DNA of 46,726 nucleotides from Ectocarpus siliculosus. Taxonomy: Eukaryota > Sar > Phaeophyceae > Ectocarpales > Ectocarpaceae. The stretch spans positions 1,741,996 to 1,788,721 of the forward strand of contig FN649758.1 in NCBI GenBank assembly GCA_000310025.1. The letters run 5' to 3'. How positions within the stretch are numbered: position 1 is the stretch's first letter; every line of letters begins with the position of its first letter. The translations under genes and the position numbers were made by a program. The notes under the pieces were generated by a model. The model did no database searches. It had not been told where the DNA came from and was given only the letters and a program-made list of their open reading frames with translations. This document shows, piece after piece, positions 12,190 to 23,518 of the stretch.

Positions 12190-13172
12190 CTTGTCTGATG
12201 ACAACAACACCGGCCCCAAGCCTTCGCCCATCCCGTCTAACAACACACATGCCCCACCCGCCTGTTGGCAGCTTCCCAAAAATTGAATGACTTTCGCCAA
12301 AAACACGCAGGGAACAAATCGGGAGGCAAATACTCTGGTCGGCGCACCCCTGAGTGAATATACCTCCCCAACATTCAATGAAACACGTGCCCAACAACGG
12401 AAGTAATTTTTCTATGCATAAAACGATTCGATATAAGCCAAGGACGCTGCCATGTCTTGTTACGGTATGCTTATGCTCTGCTTGCTTATGCTCTGCTTGC
12501 TTATCTCTGCTTGCTTATGCCCTGTTTGTTGCTGTGCCGTGTTTCCACGACGCGAATAATCACCATGCAAGGCGAACACGACCAACACTCACACATCAGA
12601 GGGCACAACACGTGAACACGTCGAGCACGGGGAAAGCTGCCGGTAGGCTGCCTCCCACGACAACTAAATAGGTCGAAGACATACAAGAAACCTAACAGAC
12701 CTCGAGTACGAATCCTACCGCCTCCGGAAACATTCAATTCCTCAGGGCCTACTTCGGCCGGTGGCTGCTATCGCCGGGCAAACACGTGAACGAACAATCT
12801 TCCACATTGCTTGTTGCACCAACCTACTGCTGTAGATATGAATTTCCGGTGAGCACGCCGGCCGAACCAACTATAATACCAAGGACTGTATGTAACAGAT
12901 AACTAACATGCGCTGACAGTAGTAAGTTTTTCTTTAAAAGTCAAGGCATTCTCTTTCCACGTACACCAAATAGCAAACACAAAGATAATCACTCATGGGA
13001 TGGATCGTCCCCCTTGCCAGCACCGATTGTCAAAACCGAACATTAAAACCACCACAGCGCCTCTTGCCATCTCTCAGCACGTGGGGCGCTGGCCCGATAA
13101 CTTCAGCCACAAGCGAGATCGCCAAAACGAAAAAATAGAGGTTCTCCCCTCCACAACCACGGCGCACAACCA
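12190..13172. other. Intergenic, 3' of the FYVE gene
   Basis: Apart from the minisatellite listed below, nothing was recognised. A sequence at 12697-12712 weakly resembles a tRNA B box. Confidence 0.5.
12469..12527. repeat. 15 bp minisatellite, four units
   Basis: GCTTATGCTCTGCTT occurs twice exactly, then as a 14 bp version lacking one base, then as a diverged fourth unit. Confidence 0.9.
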
Positions 13173-14744
13173 TCACCACGTGAGCACGATCACGGCTAAA
13201 CAGCCCGCGGTGACAAGGTGGCACACCAGCTTCTTCGCCGAGCTCCACTCCTCCCACGCGGGGTTCCCCTCCACTTTCCCCGCCGGCCAGTTCGCCATCG
13301 CCGCCTCGTACCCCGCCACCTTGTCCACCGCCACCACACCCTCGATCGCGAACGAGCTCTTGCGGACGGGGCCTGCGGAGCCATGCCCGCTACCGCCGGC
13401 GGTGCTGCCGGCGCTGGGCCCGGCAGTGTCCGCGGCGAAACCCCTGAGAGGCGTGCCGAAGACGGACGCGCTCGGCGTGACCCGACTCGGCGTGCCGTAG
13501 ACGGAAGCGCTGGTCGACGTGGAGACAACGCGTTCCGTCACGGGCGTGCCGAACGACAGCTTCGGGTGTGAGGTCACGCGGGGAGTGCTGCAGACGGCAC
13601 CGCCGCCGCCGAAGGCGGCCGCAAACGCGCGTTCTGCCGGCCCCATCGATTCGTCGCGCCCGCCGTCGTTCAAGTGCGGCGTGCCACCGCCGGCACCGGC
13701 ACCGGTGAAGGCACGCCCAAAGCGGTTGTCGCCACTCGCGTCGGCGTCGAGATTGGTAGCTTCGTCTTCCCCGCCGCCACCACCGCCATCTCGCCCCTGA
13801 TCCATGTCCTGCTGAGACCAGGGCAAAACGAGTCCACTTGGTCTCCGCGAGCCGCCACCGACGCCGCTGCCCAACGCCCCGACGCTCGCAACGCTACCGT
13901 GCGCGCTCCCTTGGGCGCTTCCGCCAGCGGCGCTGACGCTCCCACCCCACCCCGATCCGTGGCCGCTGCCGTCCCCAACAGATATGCTGGACACCGCTCG
14001 GTCGAGCTGCTTCAACAACCCCTCTGCCATTCGACCCACCCCGGTCTTCTCCGAATGAGACGAAGTGTCCTGAAGGCCTTTCTCCGCCGTCGCCCCCGCA
14101 TCTCTCGGCTTTGCCACCGGCGGCGGCGGCGGCGGCGGCATCGAAGCCTCCCCTGTATCGCTCCCCTCGTGGCCGAAAGACCCGTTGAGAGCAAGGCTGA
14201 ACTGCTTCCCGATTTCGCCGAGCAGTCCCGCGGGGCTGCTGCTGCCACTCCCACCGGAACTGTCCAGGGTGCCGACAAGCTCCCCGTTCTCGGGGATAGG
14301 CGGCGGCGCCGACTCCGACCCATGACGGCTGCTACCGGGACCGTGCCGGCTACCGGTGCTTGACGAGGACAGGGCGGACAGGCGCCGACCGGCGGTTCCG
14401 TGGCCGCTGCCGCTGCCCCCGCCGCCCGCGCCGTTGCTGTGCCAGCTGAGGCTATGCCCACTGCTTCCGTGGCCGCTTCCCATTCCAACGACGCCGTGTC
14501 CGCTGCCATGCCCGCTGACGTTGCCGTGCCCGCTGCCGCTGCCATGCCCGCTGCTGCCGCAGTTCGTCCCCGCGTTGTGGCGGCTGTTGTTCGCTGCGGA
14601 CGCGAGCGAGTGCGCCGAGGAATCGGGGGTGCCGCTGGCGTTCCTCGAGATAGCCTTCGCGACCATTTTTCGGAGGTTTAGTGGGTCTTCCTTCTTGCCA
14701 GCAGCTTGCCCTTCCTGCACCGCCGTCACTTCGCTCGGCGTCGC
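13173..14744 (-). CDS. FYVE-hydrolase exon 11 (low-complexity C-terminus)
   Basis: 523 codons and a stop at 13173-13175. Acceptor GACGCAG/GCG (an alternative in-frame acceptor lies about 60 bases upstream). The peptide has SGHGSGHG-type repeats, a run of seven Pro, and repeated FGTP/YGTP/STP sites. The last 18 residues are hydrophobic after two Lys. Confidence 0.82.
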   Translation of the reverse strand, partial: ATPSEVTAVQEGQAAGKKEDPLNLRKMVAKAISRNASGTPDSSAHSLASAANNSRHNAGTNCGSSGHGSGSGHGNVSGHGSGHGVVGMGSGHGSSGHSLSWHSNGAGGGGSGSGHGTAGRRLSALSSSSTGSRHGPGSSRHGSESAPPPIPENGELVGTLDSSGGSGSSSPAGLLGEIGKQFSLALNGSFGHEGSDTGEASMPPPPPPPVAKPRDAGATAEKGLQDTSSHSEKTGVGRMAEGLLKQLDRAVSSISVGDGSGHGSGWGGSVSAAGGSAQGSAHGSVASVGALGSGVGGGSRRPSGLVLPWSQQDMDQGRDGGGGGGEDEATNLDADASGDNRFGRAFTGAGAGGGTPHLNDGGRDESMGPAERAFAAAFGGGGAVCSTPRVTSHPKLSFGTPVTERVVSTSTSASVYGTPSRVTPSASVFGTPLRGFAADTAGPSAGSTAGGSGHGSAGPVRKSSFAIEGVVAVDKVAGYEAAMANWPAGKVEGNPAWEEWSSAKKLVCHLVTAGCLAVIVLTW

Positions 14745-17700
14745 CTGCGTCAACACGGTTTGCGAGGGGCGGTGTGCCAGACGAGGGGGTGCGCAAATGT
14801 TTTTCTGGTGGCCTCTCATGTGCGATATCCGCGTGTGCCCACAGCCCATGCATGACCACGGAGCAGGTCCGTCGACACCAAACCGCCGAGCGCATCGCTA
14901 CACGCGTACTGTACGATGGCAGAGAACAGCGCGTACGTTGTAGGCGCGCAAGCACATCAACGTCACGAGTGAAGAGTGCCATGTGGTTTCCATCTGTGAG
15001 GCATGACGTAAACTCGACATCGTCAATGTATCCAGCGGGCCCAAGGACCCGCGCGTCATAACCAAAGCTACCACATTCATACGACCGGGATTCTTGAAAA
15101 AGCGCGGACTACATGACGTCAAGACTTATCCACCCTACGGGGGCGAATCTCGATTAATGTCTTGGCAGTCGCCCGTATCATCGGTCGCATCCCTGAATCG
15201 GAGTATATTCCACGACAAAAGACGTAAACTCGACGTCGTATGTGCCGAGCACGGAGCTTCGCACGCGAACGATGCCCACACTGGCCGACACACGAGCAGA
15301 AAGGCGGGGCGGAGAAATGGCGGCTCCCTACTCGCTATGTGTGCCCCACACCGAGTGTAACGCGAGATATTCCGCCGGAATCAATCAAACAAACAGAGAT
15401 CTGTAACGCGGTGGGGGTTTCGCCTAACAAAAACAATAATGGAAGCGGCCCCGCCATTTTCGTTCTCTTCTTTGTGTACAACCAAGACGTCGGCCGGTTG
15501 TACAAACAACACAAACAGAGAGGGGTGGGGGGGGGTGTACTCATAGTCGTGCATGCCCTGGTCGTTAGACCATTGACCTCGCATCCCTACAAAGCCAGGA
15601 CGGAGCACGCCGGGTTCTCACCGGACCAGGTTCTCACATCACCAACCGCCAAGCGCCGTGAGGTATTGGCGAGTCGCATGAAGGGTGAGCTGCATCCTGC
15701 TAAGGGTATTAGGCATCTTGTGCTTACTTCCTTGCATACGGAATGACGTCTGCGAATGACTGGACATAATTTCTGGTGCTTTCACTTCCAGAGACAATAA
15801 TAAGCACCGTGTAACTGCCTCGAGGGCGCTTGACCATTTTAACACAACGTGGTGCGATCATCCCCGTTGCTTGGAAAAGGGGTTTTCGACCACGCACAAA
15901 ATAACCTACCCCGACCACCAAATAGAGGGGGGGGGGTACATGAACCCGCCGTACCTGATCCACCTTCTTGGTGGAGCGAGGGCTCATCATGCCCGCCGTC
16001 GCGCCCGCGGCCGCCGCCGCCGTAGCCGCCGCCGAAGGGGACGTGTCATCCCGCGGCGAGAAAACGTTCGAAGCCACGTACGACAGCTGGCTGCCTAGTC
16101 GCCGGGCCGTGAAACGGGCGGTAGACTGAACAGGCAGGGGAACGAGGTTACGGAAGAGGAGAGGAAAGGGCTTTGGACCGGTGCCGGGCTCGGGGCGAGT
16201 GGCGGCACTTGAACACTCGCCCCGCGTGTAGTCGAATTGTAGTGTGTGGGCGTGTAGTTCAGTTGTGAGCACGCAAACGTGCTGCAGGGATTGTAGGTGT
16301 ACCTCCTTGGGCTTGTGTACCCTTTTCTTGCCAATAGTGTGCGTGTTCTTTAGATCTTCTGATGGCTTTAGCATTTTTGTGACCACGGGCCGAGTCTTAA
16401 CTAGATTTTGGGATTAGCAACTGACACGAGTTTAATGTGAAGAAAAACAACAACAACAACAACAACAACAATCCTTCACCACGAAAAACGCAACGGGTCA
16501 CTATTAGGACGGTCAAACACGACGCATTTAATCGGTTGGTTTTGAAAAACGTTTTGGGAAGAAACCGCAAGATGTTGCCGGAATAAAACGAGCACGAAGA
16601 GACCAAACAAGCGCTCCTCTGCAGACCTTGCGCTTCCACTGCTCCTTGCTTACCCGGGCCTCCTGGACCCCCTTCTGCGCGGCCGTAAAGACCTCCTCCA
16701 TGCTTCCCTTGTCGTAAACGAGCGCGTGGGTACCCCCGGGTATGACCGCGCTCGTGCAGGACGGTAGCGAGCGCTCGAGCCACTTCGTCGCCGCATACGG
16801 CACCAGCTGGTCCGACCTGTGATAGGAGAGTCGGCAGAGACACGCAGAGTTTGACGGCACGAATCAACCACTGCTGTGCCTGTGCCTGTGTTTCTGCGTG
16901 TTTGGGTTTCTTGTCACTTCCAATGACGCCGCCAAGCAGTGATAACACGCCAGGGTCAGTAGGAAAAACGATTGTTCCCCGATGGCGGACAATAAAACGA
17001 TGCGCGTGTGCATTGTTTCATCGACCACACTACCGTATACCACACAAGATAACACACACCCTGGACAGATTGTCAAAGCTCGATTTCTCAACAGCAGAAA
17101 GAGTCAAAGCCGAAAATGGCGGCATTGAAGCCGTCTCGTCCAGAGCTTTCCAAAAATGAATGGTTGCGTTTATGCATCTTCGTCGTGGCGTAATCCAGCT
17201 TTGAAAATCGGCCTAGTGGCTGTGTCATCTTGTGTGGCATACGGTAACTTGCTGCCCAACGATTGGACGTTATTACGTAGAATAGCGGGGCGACAACATG
17301 TAATCCAAGGTGTGTACAGAAAGCGCGTCCGCAAGCATCTCGGCGTGGATTAGAGTGCAGCCATCACATCACACCAGCAACGTCTTGACATCCAGAGGTG
17401 TGAACGTGCCTACCCTCCTCCATCAGAGTCTCGCCTACCGAGTCGGGGATACTTCTGAAATATAGATACAATCGAAGAAAAGAGCAACCGTTCAAAAAAA
17501 AGAAAAATAACCATTGACTAATCCATCTGCTGCAAGGCCGCTACGTGGAGATCACGCGGCTCGGGCGCTTCCGTACTTGCACGAGCACGGCCATACGCGC
17601 GTGCTGGTGGACGACAAAAAAAGGGGTATGGAGGCGGAGGGGAAGCAACGACACTAGCAGCCCCTCGCACCCCAACGCTACTGACAACAACAGCAACAAA

Positions 17701-20700
17701 CACAAGACGACGACGACGACGACAAGACGACAACAAAAAGCAACGACAAGACGACGACAATTATCGATGAACCGCACCTTCCGTGCCATATCTTGACGGG
17801 GTGGATGACCCCCGTACACCGCTCCATGGCCTCTTCCGGCCCCTTGTTGTGCAGGGCAAGAAATACCTCGTTCTTGATGGACCCCTTCCCTTCCTTAAGG
17901 CCGGACACGTGTTTGATCAGGTCCTGATGCGGAGAACGGGGGGGCAAGGAGAGGGACAACACGCAGCGGTGAAACAAACGCTGTGTCTGCGATAGAGACT
18001 CCACACCTCAATGCACAAGGGCATGGGGATTGCGTCTCCCAAAGCAATGAATCGAGTCATGCAATACCGTGTGCCCGCTTCAATGGCATACCTTTATCTT
18101 GCAGCGTACAACACGGAGGCCTTGCGCGCGTATAAGTCATACAGTAAGACGGATAGTAGGCCAAAAACGGGGGGAGGGGGGGGGTTCGTAGCAAGGGAGA
18201 CAGCAACACTCTTCTATGCCTATTTTACAACCTGTATTATGTTTAGTGGGACCTGGCGCATGCTTGCGTTGGCACGTAAAGCGATCTCCTGCAGCTCTCT
18301 CACGAGAGGGGAGGAGGCGGACACAGACATGGTAAGGCGATTACACGCAGTGCACAAATCGAGCACATACAAGCTAGAGCAAGGATATTCCAACCTACTT
18401 TTCGACTTGACAAGCATGACCTGCCGTGTGCCGTGGTCGCTGTCCAGTGCATGATATGTCGGTGGACTGGACAACCAAAAGCAGCAGGAAAAAAAAAAAA
18501 AAACATCACCTCTTTTTCGGTCCAAGAGGATATTGTTACTCCGGTAACCAAGTATGGCTGTTTGTATTTCGTAAGGGTGACTGGCTGTGCGTGTGCCGTT
18601 CCCTTTGCTCGGGGAAGCTCTCGAAAAGAAGGCGCTTCAAGGAAACCGCGTGAACCAAAAAGAAAAACGGCATGGTGGCCGCAAGACACACATCGTATCG
18701 GAAAACACAAACAAGTACTAATGAAAAGGGTGCCTTCGGGTACCCCAACATAACCTTTCGAGGCAAACGGAGTACATCGAAAAGAAATACCCTGGAGGAC
18801 ACAGACGGGTTCTTCATGGCGGGAAGCAAATAAACATACTTAAGTATACTTCTATCACCTGCGTGTACGGTGCCTCCAAGTAGCCCTTCTCCACCTCGCT
18901 GGCCCCGCTAGACCCCCTCGCCATGTCCCCAACTTGCTTCACCATCATCTCGCCGCCGAGACGGCCGACGGTGCTCGTCAGCGCCGGCATAGAGGACGCC
19001 TTCTGGAGGAAGGTGTTGCACCCTTTCGAAGCGGCAAGGGAAGGGAAGGGACCGGGCGGAAACAGACGGGAAAAAAGAGGTAAAGAGACACCGTTGGCAA
19101 AGACAACACAGACAGACAGAAGCAAGACGCACAGATACAAAGACACGCAAACAGACGGAATGGAGACAAGTCTGGGATGAAAGCGAAGCATCACACTCGT
19201 AGCGGGAGTCGTCACCGCTTACGAGGCCAGGCCGCAGATGAACCCTAGGTAGGCTTCCACAACGTGCGTCCCGCTCAAAAACAACAGGAAAAAAAAAATG
19301 AAACAAGAGACAAAAAAACATGTTCAGAAGCTTGCAGAGGAGAGGCGGGCGCAGGCTCAACAACAGTGCGGTAGATGACACAGGATACCACTCCCAACGA
19401 AGCTACCACACCCCCTGCACACTACTCAAGAATGCCACATCAGGTGGTAGTTTCGCTCCGGCTCAGAATGCACCCCAACCATGAAAAAAGCATCACCCCC
19501 ACACATTCGGATCAGGTATTACGGTGATATCACACGAAAGACGATAATGCCGAAGGCACCCCGCATCGTTTGGAATATTTAGGCTATTTAGTCGCTTGGA
19601 GACATATTTATCACCGACGCGCGTTATCTTGCGTCACCTACGGGGCTAATCTGATTCAGAGTCCGACTTGTGTGAACTATTTGTACCTATGGGCTATATG
19701 CTGATACTCCGTATAGAGTCGTACGTGCCACATAAACAAGTGGTTACCGTGTTGTCTCATGTCACCTACGGGGCAAATCTGATTCAGAATCCACTTGTGT
19801 GTTAACTACCGACGTGCCATGTATCCTGATACTCGGTACAGAATCGAACCCGCCATAGAAGGTGTTTCCCACCACTGCGGTGGTGCAGGATGTGCGTTCG
19901 TGCTTACCTCTAGCTGCCAGCGGTACCCACGGCGACACCAGGCACACCGTAGTGCCTTCGAAGACGTCCTTCAGCTCCTCATTTCGGGCGCAGTCCATCG
20001 CGAACACCGCCCCGACCGACTGCCCCACCATTGCCGCCTTCCCTATCCGCAGCTTTGCGCACAGCTGCCGACACAACAGACGGCGCACGCACAGAGAATG
20101 AAGACTTACGTCGTGAAGCACGGGTTAGCTTTGTTCGCTTTACACCCGTCGGCCAACCTGCTCTCTGCTGCCAGGGAAAGTCGCATCACACGAGGGTAAA
20201 CAGGGGCACCACATCGGGAGGCGCAAGGAAAGCACCAGACGCAGCTCCACCTCTGTCTGAATGATTGCTGTCCCTAGCATTGCAAATACTCCCAAGGAAA
20301 CCACAAGTGGTACTGTTGCATTTATGTTCTCCGCCGTCTGGGGGAAAGTCACAAGTGGTTGGAACCATGGCTGAAGCAGACACCGAGTGAAAACGTGGTG
20401 TGAATAATTCTTGTAAGTACCCCAACCTTGTGTGCCCAGCTCTGAAAGCTAGGATAACCAGCTACGAGCACGCAAACTGAATCACCAACCGACCGCGATT
20501 TCCTTCGGGCACGGGACCAAAACGTCGCTGGACCATGCCTGCTGGAACGCTAGATCCTAGAGTGACCAATGCACGACACACCCGAGAGAATACACTAAAC
20601 AGAAAAGCTCTATGCAAAGATAGGTGCGCATTCTCGACTGAACGCAATGCCGTGTCTCGACAATGCACGCAAACAGCCAGATATGCCGAAGATTTCCGTA

Positions 20701-23486
20701 GGAATTCCGCAGCCCCTTCGAGCCTACAAAAGAGCAGCGCCGAAAAAGACAAAATTCACAAAAGCTTCACCCGCGCAAAAACTTCAATTCAATATGCAAA
20801 GCCGAAGGCACACACCACGCCGCCCCCGGCCGGCCCTCCGCGATAAAACTGCTCGCCTGCTTGATCGTGTCGACCACGGCGGCTTCCGTCGCTTCCGTTA
20901 TCAAGCCCTGAACGTCCACCTCGGCCCCCGCCTCGGCATCGACCTCCGGGACAGGTATGGGATCGGAGCGTCCCCTCCCGGGCCTGTCGATGCAGATCAG
21001 CTGCAGGCCCCGGCGGCGAGCGATGTCCTCGAAGTGGGCGGCCGAGTGCCTGTGAGAGTCGAGGCCCTGCGACAACGACCAACAGGAGGAGGTGACGACA
21101 ACGTGGGGTTGAGAAAAAAATGAGGGGTTTTTATGCCCGCGCGCGTTAACTGCGCCGCCGTCGTGCGCGGTCACGAGGGCATTGAGAAAACATCATTCCA
21201 TGTATGTAGATACACAAAAGGTAGAGTCACCGTCACGATTTCTCGCGCACGCGTGCATCACAGGAAAATAACAACCGAGGTATTCTCGGAGATGATATCT
21301 TGCGTGTGACCCCGGCTTTGCGACACCAGCTGAGGGAGAGAACGCCTAATAAACGTGATCCGAAACCGTCGGCAGGTACACACCGAAGACAATACCTGTC
21401 CAGTCCGAGACGACAAAAAAAACGCAAAAAAAAAACGGATGCTGTGCTGTAACTCCCACGCATCCCCGCCTTCCCCGCGTGGCTCGCCCATGCCCCGGTG
21501 CCACCCCAACGCTCCACGTTCGCCAACAGCTCGTCCCGCGCGAGCGAACTGGTCGATTCTGGCTACGGTTTAAGACACGTCTGGGACAAGCCAACAACAC
21601 TCTCTTAGATCCGGCGTTCTCTTAAAATAATAACTTCATCTCTGAAGCCGTAGCCGCGAGATACGATAGTCGTTTCGCGCCCTTACCAGGAACAGGAAGA
21701 CCGGAAGTCCGTCCGGAACCCCGGCGACGGAGTAGCTGACAGTCTTGCCGTCGGCCCGGACGAAACTGCGGTTGTAGCGCTCCTCCTGTCAGGGGGGGGG
21801 GGGGGTGCGCAACGCGATACGCGATGGTGTGGCGACGCCAGGAGGCGGGCAGCGGAAAAAAACACATCGCGTAAGGCGCACGGGCGGCAACTCGTGCTTG
21901 TTGTCCGGGGCGGAGGAAACAAGCAAGACCCTGCCTTTGCCAAGCAAAATAACAATCACGAGCGCGTTGGTAAGAGACCCCGCGGCGTTTGTTCTTTATC
22001 CCGAGCACCTAATAAAAAAAGAGCGCTGCGTACCACACCAACGGCGTGGGATCCCTTGCCCACTTGTGGTCACCGATGGCGAGGTTAACCAACCCGCCGC
22101 ATACCCCAACCGACTCCCCACCCAGCCAAGACCATGGCAACGCGACCCTCACCTCAATGAGCGAAAACAGAGCAGACTTGCGGACGCCTCCGGCGCCAGC
22201 GGCGCCAGCGGCGCCAGCCGCGGCCCGGTCGTCGTTGGAGGGCAGGCCAAGTCCGGACATCTTCCTCCCTATCCGGTCCCAGCACAGCAAGCACGTCCGG
22301 TCCCCTCTGATGCGCTTCGAGGAACAATCGTCGCACGTCACCCTCCCGCACGTCCTGGGCGCGTCCGTTCGTGGGACGAGAACGGCGGCAGAAGCAGCAC
22401 AAAGCGGGTGTTAAGCTGCGCGATACGGCACTTCAATGCTCACACAAACACCAGGCATACCTTTTTCGCTTCTAGTAATGACGTGTGTTGGTCAATCCGC
22501 ACGCGTGAATTCGGGCAGGAGGACAGAGAGCTTGGACCCGGCATCAGGTGTAGTGAAGTAAGTCTTGGCGACAACTATCAACGTCGACGAACGCCACACG
22601 ACGACAATATTTCCCACAACGCTTGACGCAAGATAAACAAGCGGGGCGAACATCCCTAACGCTTATCCCAACTTCCCCGATTGCATGCATGTTTCCGAAA
22701 ACCTGCGAATGCTACTGAGCCTTCCCTACGAGGGGGGGGGGGGGGGGGGGGGGGGAAAAAAAAACCAACCTTCGGATTTTTTTTCCCAAAATTTTCCCAA
22801 GGGGCCCCCCCCCCAATTTGAACCCCCCTTTGGGACCCTAGGGGGAAAACCGGGGGGAGGGGGGGGGGCCCCGGGGGGCCCCCTTGAAAAAAACCCCCCC
22901 CCTGGGGGGGGGCCCAACCCGGGACCCGGGAAAACCCCCCTTTGACCCCCAACATTTGGGGGCCATGTTCCCCGGCCCCCCAANNNNNNNNNNNNNNNNN
23001 NNNNNNNNNNNNNNNNNNNNNNNNNNNNNNNNNNNNNNNNNNNNNNNNNNNNNNNNNNNNNNNNNNNNNNNNNNNNNNNNNNNCCCCCTACGGGGGGGGG
23101 GGGGGGGGGGGGGGGGCGATTAAACGACCAAGCTTCGGATTTGTTTCGTCAACATCTTCCCGAGGCGCCTCTCCCCGACTTTGACACGTCTCTTGAGCAT
23201 CTAGTGTAGTACACGGTGGCATGCGTGCGTGCCGCGTGCGGCACTCTTGAGATAACACACCTACCTGCAGTGGTGCCGACGCCTGTACACGGCGAACTCC
23301 GCCTTGCACACGCAGCAGTTGGGCGCCATGTCGTCCGGCACCCACATCGAAGCGTCCACCGAGGAAGAGCCCATGGGTCCCCTCACAGACTGCGATTTGC
23401 TGGTTGGGCCAGGAAAAAAAAAATAAATGGCAGGATAAGTTACTGTTAGGAAAACGTGTCAGCGATGCCACCACCGTCGAAATTAC

Positions 23487-23518
<32 letters not shown>

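Noticed and set aside
12640-12715. tRNA gene on the plus strand
   Set aside because: A weak B-box match (GAGTACGAATCC) without a convincing A box or cloverleaf.
13173-14943. Several plus-strand frames of 93-229 codons (e.g. 13674-14363)
   Set aside because: They are antisense shadows of the GC-rich exon 11. The minus frame continues a well-supported spliced protein.
15724-16386. 220-codon minus frame as a separate gene
   Set aside because: Only 16125-15955 is bounded by good splice sites in the correct phase. The rest is flanking intron.
16528-16626. Read-through of exon 9 to the stop at 16528 as the gene's end
   Set aside because: Splicing at 16627 to 16125 keeps phase and adds two further exons with good splice sites. 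Kept as an alternative only.
19200-19260. Possible extra exon (VVEAYLGFICGLAS) between exons 6 and 7
   Set aside because: No acceptor gives the right phase on both sides, and exon 6 joins exon 7 in frame without it.
21233-21600. Minus frames of 72-97 codons between hydrolase exons 4 and 5
   Set aside because: Exon 4 joins exon 5 directly within a continuous fold (FLFL-GLDSHRH), so this is intron.
22884-23184. Open frames running through the first N gap
   Set aside because: They consist of X residues and stuttered homopolymer sequence.
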